A stretch of 33,935 bases of DNA from Chitinophagaceae bacterium (GTDB taxonomy: Bacteria; Bacteroidota; Bacteroidia; Chitinophagales; Chitinophagaceae), in contig JAMLHL010000038.1 in the NCBI GenBank assembly GCA_023957125.1, forward strand, positions 1-33,935, read 5' to 3'. Below, in pieces: positions 24,895 through 31,806 of this stretch (its first letter is position 1; each line of letters opens with the position of its first letter). Made by a program: the position numbers and the translations under genes. The notes beneath the pieces are model-generated. The model did not search any database. It was not told where the DNA came from and saw nothing but the letters and a program-made list of their open reading frames with translations.

Positions 24895-26510
24895 AATACA
24901 AAAATATTAGCTTTCTCCTGCTGTCTTTATTTGCACTATTGAGTTATCCCGCCTCCGCTCAATCAGACAAAGCAACGGCTCATATTGCAGACATCTGCAT
25001 CTATGGCGCCAGTTCTGCCGGAGTGATCGCAGCCTATGCAGCAGCAAAATGCGGCAACAGGGTTGTGCTTATTGAGCCGGGAAAAATGATAGGTGGGCTG
25101 ACTACAGGCGGACTGGGTAAAACGGATGCAGGAATAAAGGAATCCATTACCGGATTGTCTTTACAGTTTTATCAGCGGGTAGCCCAAAAATACGGGCTCA
25201 GCTCCGGAGAGCAATGGACGTTTGAACCGCGCATAGCGTTGGAAGTGATGCAGGACTATATCCGCGAAGGAAAGGTAACCCTGCTGATGGAAACGCAGTT
25301 GCTGAAAGTTAAAAAAGAGGGCGCCGTTATACGCTCTGTTAAGCTTAAGGATGCCCGTAACGGGAAATTCATCAGCGTGAGCGCAAAACAGTTCCTCGAC
25401 TGTACCTATGAAGGAGACCTGATGGCTATGGCCCGCGTTTCCTATTTTGTAGGCCGTGAAGATAACAGCGTGTATAACGAAACGCTCAGCGGTTTTCAAC
25501 TGCCGGAATACCACAAGCAGTCAGGGTATCACCAGTTCCCCGACGGAGTAAGTCCGTATAAAGTGCCGGGCGACCCCTCCAGTGGGAGGGTGTGGGGCAT
25601 TACCAAAAATAAAGCTCAGCCAGCCGGCACGGGAGATAAGAAAGTGCAGGCATATAATTTCAGGATATGCCTTACCGATAGTGCAGAAAATCGTATTCCC
25701 ATTACCCGGCCGGATGATTATGACGCTACCAGGTATGAGCTGATGGCCCGTCTTTTTGAAGCCCAGCCTAATATGAGGGATATCAATCACTATTTTATCT
25801 GGAGTCTTATGCCCAACCGCAAAACGGATATCAATAACCGCGGAGGATTTTCGACTGACATGATAGCCATGAACTACGATTGGCCGGAAGGCGGCTATAA
25901 GAAAAGGGAAAAAATGTTAAAGGAAGCATTTTCTTATACCAAAGGGTTACTGTATTTTATGACCACAGATAAAAGGGTACCCGATACCTTGCGGTCATTT
26001 GTAAGACAATGGGGATACCCCAAAGACGAGTATGAACAGTTTGGTCATTTTACACCGCAGCTCTATGTGAGGGAAGGCCGGCGTATGATTGGTGAGTATG
26101 TAATGACTGAACATAACTGCCGCGGTGAAGCGAAGGCAGATGACGGGATAGGCTTTGCTTCTTATGGCATGGACAGCCACAACTGCGATAGGATAGTGGT
26201 GAACGGTATGGTAAAAAATGAAGGAAATGTGGAAGTGCGTGTAGCGCATCCTTATGCTGTTTCTTACCATTCTATTACACCCCGGCAAAAAGAATGCACC
26301 AATCTGCTGGTGCCTGTTTGTCTTTCTGCCAGCCATATCGCTTATGGATCCATACGTATGGAGCCTGTTTTTATGGTATTGGGGCAATCCGCAGCTATGG
26401 CAGCTTCGCTGGCTATTAAAGAGAATATACCGGTTCAGGAAGTGAATGTGCCTCAATTACAGCAATGGCTTCATGCAGATCCTTTTCTGGAAGAGGGAAG
26501 TCATAAGTAA
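24891..26510 (+). CDS. secreted FAD-dependent oxidoreductase (PF12831-type), copy 1
   Basis: 539 residues with a signal peptide (cleavage near PASAQ). The FAD-binding Rossmann motif is ADICIYGASSAGVIAAYAA with VVLIEPG at the end of beta 2, followed by GGLTTGGLGKTDAG. Later conserved blocks are DCTYEGDLMAMARV, DKKVQAYNFRICLTDS, YVREGRRMIGEYVM and LLVPVCLSASHIAYGSIRME. This is the FAD_oxidored family, often next to glycoside hydrolases and sometimes annotated as xanthan-lyase-like; the substrate is unknown, probably a sugar or derivative. It overlaps the previous ORF by 4 bp and has a paralog at 26667. Confidence 0.92.
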   Translation: MKYKNISFLLLSLFALLSYPASAQSDKATAHIADICIYGASSAGVIAAYAAAKCGNRVVLIEPGKMIGGLTTGGLGKTDAGIKESITGLSLQFYQRVAQKYGLSSGEQWTFEPRIALEVMQDYIREGKVTLLMETQLLKVKKEGAVIRSVKLKDARNGKFISVSAKQFLDCTYEGDLMAMARVSYFVGREDNSVYNETLSGFQLPEYHKQSGYHQFPDGVSPYKVPGDPSSGRVWGITKNKAQPAGTGDKKVQAYNFRICLTDSAENRIPITRPDDYDATRYELMARLFEAQPNMRDINHYFIWSLMPNRKTDINNRGGFSTDMIAMNYDWPEGGYKKREKMLKEAFSYTKGLLYFMTTDKRVPDTLRSFVRQWGYPKDEYEQFGHFTPQLYVREGRRMIGEYVMTEHNCRGEAKADDGIGFASYGMDSHNCDRIVVNGMVKNEGNVEVRVAHPYAVSYHSITPRQKECTNLLVPVCLSASHIAYGSIRMEPVFMVLGQSAAMAASLAIKENIPVQEVNVPQLQQWLHADPFLEEGSHK

Positions 26511-26666
26511 TATACCGGGTAAGCACATCACTTATTTAGAGAAAACAGATCCATAATATTTAAATAATTCCGGTAAATGAAACGGCGCACGATAAATTAT
26601 TGTTGCAAAAGCGGAATGATCGTTTGCGAAGTTCCCTCCGGCCTTTAAAAATATAAAAATAGACGG

Positions 26667-28337
26667 ATGAAAAGAAGGAAATTTATTCAATCTCTTACCC
26701 TTGGAAGCGGCATTGTAGCTTCGTCCGGGCTTCCTGCACTGGCGTATGGAACTGCTGAAAGCACCCGGAAATACGATGCAGACATTATCATTTACGGAGG
26801 CACGGCGGCAGCCGTTACTGCGGCTGTGCAGGCGGGGAGAATGGGAAAATCTGTCATTATGGTTTCGCCCGATAAGCATCTGGGGGGAATGACATCGGGA
26901 GGCCTGGGGTTTACTGATACGGGAAATAAAACGGTAATAGGAGGCTTAGCCAGGGAATTTTATCACCGTATTTATCTGCATTATGACCGTCCGGGATCCT
27001 GGAAATGGCAGCAGAAGGATGCCTATGGGAATAAAGGGCAGGGCACTCCGGCTGTGGACGGTGAGAACAGAACCATGTGGATCTTTGAGCCGCATGCAGC
27101 AGAAAAAGTGTTTGAAGATTTTGTGAAGGAAAATAATATCCGGGTGTTGCGCGATGAGTGGCTTGACAGGGAAAAAGGAGTCGCCATAAAAAATGGCCGG
27201 ATCACTTCGATTAAAACGTTAAGTGGTAATATCTATACCGGCAAGATGTTCATTGATGCCACTTACGAAGGCGACCTGATGGCAGCGGCTAAAATACAAT
27301 ATGTGGTAGGAAGGGAAGCCGCCGGTGAGTACAATGAAGAATGGGGAGGAGTGGTTACCGGGGTATTTCATCATGGCCATTATTTTAAGAAGCCTATTGA
27401 TCCGTATAAAATACCCGGTAAGCCTTCCAGCGGGTTACTGCCCCGCATTTCATCTGAACCTCCCGGCATGTATGGCGCAGGTGATAAAAAAGTGCAGGCC
27501 TATTGCTACCGCATGTGCTTATCAAAGCATCCCGAAAACCAAGTGCCGTATGCAAAGCCCGCAGGCTATGATCCCTATCAGTACGAATTATTGGTGAGGG
27601 TATTTAACGCCGGATGGGATGAGCTTTTTCAAAAATTTGACCCCATCCCTAACCTGAAAACAGATACCAATAATCATGGGCCATTCAGCACCGACAACAT
27701 AGGTATGAACTATGCCTATCCGGATGCCTCTTACCGTTTGCGCCGGCAGATCATTGAAGAACACCAGGCCTACCAGGAAGGGCTGATGTATTTTATAGCT
27801 ACTGATCCGCGCATACCCCGCGAGGTGCAGGATGAATTTAATACATGGGGGCTTGCAAAGGATGAATTTATAGATAATGATAACTGGCCCCACCAGTTGT
27901 ATGTACGGGAGGCCCGCAGAATGGCAGGGCATTCGGTAATGACAGAGCATGAAATACTGGGAACAAGGCCTGTAACGGATTCCATCGGGATGGGCTCTTA
28001 TACTTTAGATTCTCACAATATTCAGCGTTATATAACGCCGGAGGGATATGTGCAGAACGAGGGTGACTTTGGTGTACATGTTCCCAAACCGTACAGCATT
28101 TCTTATAAATCTATTCTTCCCAAAAAAAATGAATGTGAGAACCTGCTGGTACCGGTTTGCCTGTCGAGCTCGCATGTGGCTTATGGATCTATTCGTATGG
28201 AGCCTGTATTTATGATCCTTGCGGAGTCTGCGGCCACCGCCGCGGTCAATGCTATAGACAACCGTATAAGTGTGCAGCAGGTAAATTACGATGAGCTGAG
28301 GCGGCAGTTGCTAAAACAGGATCAGCGGCTCGACTGA
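26667..28337 (+). CDS. Tat-type exported FAD-dependent oxidoreductase, copy 2
   Basis: 556 residues. Unlike copy 1 it starts with a twin-arginine-type signal (MKRRKFIQSLTLGSGIVASS), which would fit export with FAD already bound. The Rossmann motif is ADIIIYGGTAAAVTAAVQAG with GGMTSGGLGFTDTG; DATYEGDLMAAAKI, DKKVQAYCYRMCLS, YVREARRMAGHSVM and LLVPVCLSSSHVAYGSIRME match copy 1 block by block. It begins 156 bp downstream of copy 1. The second Rpn nuclease gene starts 42 bp after its stop. Two paralogs with different export routes may handle different sugars; that is inference. Confidence 0.92.
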   Translation: MKRRKFIQSLTLGSGIVASSGLPALAYGTAESTRKYDADIIIYGGTAAAVTAAVQAGRMGKSVIMVSPDKHLGGMTSGGLGFTDTGNKTVIGGLAREFYHRIYLHYDRPGSWKWQQKDAYGNKGQGTPAVDGENRTMWIFEPHAAEKVFEDFVKENNIRVLRDEWLDREKGVAIKNGRITSIKTLSGNIYTGKMFIDATYEGDLMAAAKIQYVVGREAAGEYNEEWGGVVTGVFHHGHYFKKPIDPYKIPGKPSSGLLPRISSEPPGMYGAGDKKVQAYCYRMCLSKHPENQVPYAKPAGYDPYQYELLVRVFNAGWDELFQKFDPIPNLKTDTNNHGPFSTDNIGMNYAYPDASYRLRRQIIEEHQAYQEGLMYFIATDPRIPREVQDEFNTWGLAKDEFIDNDNWPHQLYVREARRMAGHSVMTEHEILGTRPVTDSIGMGSYTLDSHNIQRYITPEGYVQNEGDFGVHVPKPYSISYKSILPKKNECENLLVPVCLSSSHVAYGSIRMEPVFMILAESAATAAVNAIDNRISVQQVNYDELRRQLLKQDQRLD

Positions 28338-28379
28338 TAGGGGGTGATCATATTGGTCAATTGTATTATCTTTAGGGCT

Positions 28380-29441
28380 ATGAAAAACACCATAAGAAAC
28401 ACCACACTGCCTATTGGCCGTTTTATTGACCCGCTTACCGATTTCGGGTTCAAGCGGATCTTCGGATCTGAGCCTAATAAGAAACTGTTGATTGCCTTCC
28501 TGAATGAGTTGTTCAAAGGTCGTAAAGTAATTCGCGACCTGGTGTACAACCAGCAGGAAAACAACGGTCCGGTATCATATTACCGCAAAACCATTTTTGA
28601 TCTTACCTGCACCGGGTCAGATGGAGAAACTTTCATTATTGAGGTACAGAGAGCCGACCAGAAGTTCTTTACCGACAGGGCTGTTTTTTACACGGCGAGC
28701 AAACTATATGAACAGGGGCAAAAAGGTAAAAGCAACTGGGACTTTGAGTTAAAAGAAGTGTACCTGATTGCTGTAATGGACTTTAATTTTGAAAATATTC
28801 AGTCCGGAAAATATCTGCACCGGGTGCGACTGGCCGAGGAGGAAACGGGGCAAACCTTTTACAACAAGCTGGGATTTATATTTTTAGAATTGCCCAACTT
28901 TAACAAGGGAGAAAAAGAGATAAAAACCGATCTGGAGCGATGGATGTATGTGCTGCGTAACATGGCGAAAATGGAAAAAATTCCTGTAATTTTACACAAG
29001 CGGATATTTCAGAAATTGTTTCATATAGCTGAGATAGCCAATTTAAAAAAGGAGGAGTATATGCTGTACGAAAAAGCACTTTTAGATAGATGGACGGAGT
29101 ATGCGGTAAGAAAAACTGCGGCAGAAAAGATCAAAACTGCGGCAGAAAAGATCAAAACTGCGGCAGAAAAAGTTAAAACAGCAGAAGAAAAAGTTAAAGC
29201 AGCAGAAGAAAAAGCTAAAGCAGCAAAAGAAAAAGCTAAAGCAGCAAAAGAAAGCGCTAAAAAGGCAATGAAGGACGGGATTGAGAAAGGTATGGAAAAA
29301 GGTGCAGAACAAAAAACCCGGGAAGTAGTAAAAAAGCTTGTCAGTAAACTAGGACTTACTGATGCTCAGATTTCGGATATTGCCGGAGTATCCGTTAACT
29401 ATGTAAAAAAAATACGTCTCTCATTAAAAAGGAAAAAATAG
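28380..29441 (+). CDS. Rpn/PDDEXK_2 family nuclease (copy 2)
   Basis: 353 residues from the ATG at 28380; this start is chosen because it aligns with that of copy 1 (both MKNT, then GRFIDPL at the same spacing), while the upstream ATG at 28344 only adds unrelated residues. Catalytic Asp74, Glu88 and Gln90 are conserved (IFDLTCTGSDGETFIIEVQ). The coiled coil is longer than in copy 1: seven 21-bp units. The C-terminal helical domain reads KLVSKLGLTDAQISDIAGVS and VNYVKKIRLSLKRKK, more typical than in copy 1. Copies 1 and 2 look about 80 percent identical at DNA level with a near-identical 62-bp island. Confidence 0.93.
   Translation: MKNTIRNTTLPIGRFIDPLTDFGFKRIFGSEPNKKLLIAFLNELFKGRKVIRDLVYNQQENNGPVSYYRKTIFDLTCTGSDGETFIIEVQRADQKFFTDRAVFYTASKLYEQGQKGKSNWDFELKEVYLIAVMDFNFENIQSGKYLHRVRLAEEETGQTFYNKLGFIFLELPNFNKGEKEIKTDLERWMYVLRNMAKMEKIPVILHKRIFQKLFHIAEIANLKKEEYMLYEKALLDRWTEYAVRKTAAEKIKTAAEKIKTAAEKVKTAEEKVKAAEEKAKAAKEKAKAAKESAKKAMKDGIEKGMEKGAEQKTREVVKKLVSKLGLTDAQISDIAGVSVNYVKKIRLSLKRKK
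29115..29261 (+). repeat. seven 21-bp tandem coding repeats (heptad coiled coil)
   Basis: Units at 29115, 29136, 29157, 29178, 29199, 29220 and 29241 encode TAAEKIK (twice, identical DNA), TAAEKVK, TAEEKVK, AAEEKAK, AAKEKAK and AAKESAK. The graded change along the array suggests stepwise duplication. A long antisense frame over it is a shadow of the repeat. Confidence 0.85.
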
Positions 29442-29534
29442 AAAATTCCCCTGACGTTCTTTAAAATAGGCTGGATTCCATACCAGATATGATCATCCTT
29501 ACAGCAATGGACTATAGGCCACTAATCCTGTAAA

Positions 29535-30035
29535 ATGACCCGGGAAAGAATAAAATGGATCTGGTTTTTTGTGGACCAGCTTCTACATCTCATAGTGCTG
29601 ATTATCGTAGTATGGTTTATTGCTCCTCCTGAGTTTGTGTGGCAGCACATCGCAGATCGCCTGCTGATCATAGCCACCGGACTCCTGTTTCTTCTGAAGC
29701 CTTCTTCATTGATCATAAAAATGATCCTGTCGAATTGGACGCCGGCTACCGCATTCCAAACCGATAAGATTGAAACGCCTTCTTTATTACATGCCGGTAT
29801 GATGATCGGATATTTGGAAAGGATCCTGGTTTTTATTTTTATCCTCAACGACCAGTGGGCTGCTATCGGCTTTTTGATCGCCCCTAAATCGGTATTCCGG
29901 TTCAGTGATTTAAAATTAGGGCAAGACCGTAAGCTGACGGAGTATATCCTGATAGGCACCCTGCTGAGTTTCGGCATTGCGATAGTCGTCAGTTTACTTA
30001 CCTTATCCGTGAATTATCAGATGAAAGACTATCTG
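29535..30035 (+). pseudogene. C-terminal part of a DUF3307 membrane protein (N terminus missing)
   Basis: About 167 residues with several hydrophobic helices: WFFVDQLLHLIVLIIVVWFI, RLLIIATGLLFLL, LERILVFIFILNDQWAAIGF, APKSVFRFSDL and EYILIGTLLSFGIAIVVSLL. This matches the C-terminal two thirds of DUF3307 proteins. The usual first about 80-90 residues are absent and an in-frame stop lies at 29523-29525, so the gene is 5' truncated. Its end runs in frame into a Gfo/Idh/MocA fragment near 30030. The frame ORF 29535-30143 is therefore a chance fusion of two remnants. Confidence 0.65.
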
Positions 30036-30454
30036 ATCAATTGGCAAAGTACAGCCGGCACAGAGCAGGGACCTTATGATTTGCCTTACGGACTGGACTA
30101 TATATGCAACAACGGTACGCTGGTTATTAATCGATCGGGCTGAGAGGCATATCCCGAGTCGGAAAACGGGAAGCCAAAGGTGTCGCCGGTTTTAAGGCAG
30201 GAGGCACAGGACGATCCCGGCCTGAAGCATATGGAAAATTTTGTGGATTGTATCCGGAGCAGGAGGGAACCTGATTGTAATGCCGCCGCTGGCAGCCTGG
30301 TAGCTCAATATACACACATGGGTAATATTTCCCTCAGGGCAGGGGCAGTCTGTTAAGGTGGGATCCATCCGCACATCAGTTTTTAGAGAACAAAGAAGCG
30401 AATGCTTTTATTACACCCCGCTACCGGAGCCCGTGGAAGTTTCCGGTGATCAGG
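30036..30454 (+). pseudogene. C-terminal remnant of a Gfo/Idh/MocA-type oxidoreductase
   Basis: In frame with the preceding remnant: GLDYICNNGTLVINRSG, then TGA at 30141-30143 where this family has Trp, then EAYPESENGKPK, LKHMENFVDCIRSRREPDCN and YTHMGNISLRAG. A frameshift near 30345-30360 leads to WDPSAHQFLENKEANAFITP and RYRSPWKFPVIRG. These are the C-terminal landmarks of secreted Gfo/Idh/MocA oxidoreductases common near PULs. The N-terminal Rossmann domain is missing, so it is non-functional. Confidence 0.72.
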
Positions 30455-30582
30455 GGGTGAACCGGAAGGAACATTGACAGTATTATTTATAGGACTAAGA
30501 ATATTTTGTACGGCGAAACCACGATCACCTTTAATACCCTGCTGCGAATCTGCGGTTTGCAGAATGTGCCCATGAAATTGCG
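30455..30582 (+). other. short coding-like remnant before the AraC gene
   Basis: A frame reading NIDSIIYRTKNILYGETTIT and FNTLLRICGLQNVPMKLR ends at 30586, overlapping the AraC stop on the other strand. It lacks a start. It looks like the tail of a lost gene; I do not recognise it. Confidence 0.25.
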
Positions 30583-31482
30583 TTAATCATCTTTTGTGTC
30601 CATTATAAGACTATCATCCTGGCCTGTAAATATTTTTCTGTATTCTTTAGGACTTTGACCGGTTATTTCCCTGAACTGGCGGTTGAAATAAGAAAGATTG
30701 TTGAAGCCGCTTTCGTAGCAGATGCGCAGGATGTCCCACTCTTCGTTAACCAACAGGTTGGTAGCATGGGTAATACGTACATGATTCACAAATTGTGAAA
30801 AGGTTTGTTCGGTGCGGCTCTTGAAATACCGGCAAAAAGCAGCCTCATTCAGGTAGATCAGCTTAGCGGCGGTTTTGCTGCTGATGTCTTCCCTGAAATT
30901 TTCCATAATATAATTAATCACCGGTTCCAGCCGGGCCGAATCTTTGTTGGTTAGCTTGATCGCCGACTGGGTGTCATTTAGGATTTTGATTGAAGAAGAC
31001 GGGTACTGCGAAATCCGGTGCAGCAGTTGGAGAAAGGTGATCAGCTCCTCCATTCCTGTTTGCAGTGCAATATCTTCAAATGATCCGTACAAGCCGGGTG
31101 AAGGAGTTTCAATCTTTATTCCGAAGGTTGACTTTGCCAGCACATCCCGGATCTTTGCAAACATGGCATGGTCAAAAAGATGAGCGCCCAGGAAATCTTC
31201 TTTAAAAAAGATGGCGATGGCATGGGCTTTCTCTCCGTGATCAATAAATGATTTTTCATTGTAGAAGCAATGTCCGAATCCCGGGCCAAAGAGGTAGATA
31301 TCCCCTTCCTGGAAATTCATCATGTTTTTGCCCGCATAAAGTTTTCCATAGCTTTTCTTTATCCAGATCAGCTCATACAGATCATGAAAATGATAGGGCG
31401 AAGTAAAATAGGTTTGTACATATTCCTTCACTAAAAGCCCCGCGCCCGACGGGTTGGATTGATGTTCGAAGATCACTTTCAT
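30583..31482 (-). CDS. AraC-family transcriptional regulator
   Basis: 299 residues. The N-terminal half is a cupin-like sensing domain (YFTSPYHFHDLYELIWI, GDIYLFGPGFGHCFYN). The C-terminal about 100 residues form two helix-turn-helix motifs: SSKTAAKLIYLNEAAFCRYF and DILRICYESGFNNLSYFNRQ, then FREITGQSPKEYRKIF, the AraC signature. It is transcribed away from the second SusC gene, 324 bp apart, and is the only regulator in the window, so it probably controls that SusC unit in response to a sugar; this is inference from position. Confidence 0.93.
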   Translation of the reverse strand: MKVIFEHQSNPSGAGLLVKEYVQTYFTSPYHFHDLYELIWIKKSYGKLYAGKNMMNFQEGDIYLFGPGFGHCFYNEKSFIDHGEKAHAIAIFFKEDFLGAHLFDHAMFAKIRDVLAKSTFGIKIETPSPGLYGSFEDIALQTGMEELITFLQLLHRISQYPSSSIKILNDTQSAIKLTNKDSARLEPVINYIMENFREDISSKTAAKLIYLNEAAFCRYFKSRTEQTFSQFVNHVRITHATNLLVNEEWDILRICYESGFNNLSYFNRQFREITGQSPKEYRKIFTGQDDSLIMDTKDD

Positions 31483-31529
31483 ACAGCGAACGCTTTGACT
31501 ACATAGTTAGCCATTATTCCTCAATCCCG

Positions 31530-31537
31530 CAAAACTA
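31530..31537 (-). promoter_or_regulatory. candidate -7 box TAGTTTTG of the AraC gene
   Basis: On the minus strand the sequence reads TAGTTTTG, a TAnnTTTG match 48 bases before the AraC ATG. Confidence 0.35.
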
Positions 31538-31693
31538 TAAAAGTTAATAGTGTATCGGTTTTTGTAAATATGATGATGAACTGCGCACTTAACTGACACA
31601 TGGTTTACCTGTAAATTCGTCATTATTATTTGGCGTGTAAATATTGTATTGGTATTCGCAAACAATGTGGTGATTATTTGCAATTGCCAAATT

Positions 31694-31701
31694 TATCTTT
31701 G
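31694..31701 (+). promoter_or_regulatory. candidate -7 box TATCTTTG of the second SusC gene
   Basis: Perfect TAnnTTTG match, 105 bases before the ATG at 31807, in AT-rich surroundings. Confidence 0.45.
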
Positions 31702-31806
31702 GATAAATAATTATACCAGATTGATACCAGGAAAAATCCTGCTCGGATAGGGTATAAAAAGTTAAGGTCCTATAAAAAATTATTTATTCAACAAAACGAA
31801 CTTGTC

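Larger units (their letters stand above)
31483..31806. promoter_or_regulatory. divergent control region between the AraC gene and the second SusC gene
   Basis: 324 bp without a gene. On the minus strand TAGTTTTG (31530-31537) fits the -7 box of the AraC gene. On the plus strand TATCTTTG (31694-31701) fits the -7 box of SusC, leaving an untranslated leader of about 100 bases. Within the leader lie a repeat of ATACCAG (31714-31720 and 31724-31730) and a hairpin CAGGA/TCCTG (31728-31741). No convincing -33 element at the usual spacing. Confidence 0.5.

Noticed and set aside
29115..29261. Possible CRISPR-like array because of regular 21-bp spacing
   Set aside because: Units are contiguous without unique spacers, in frame, and encode a coiled coil.
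29082..29312. Minus-strand ORF of Phe/Cys-rich repeats (FFCCFSF type)
   Set aside because: It is the reverse reading of the heptad repeats in the Rpn gene and has low-complexity composition.
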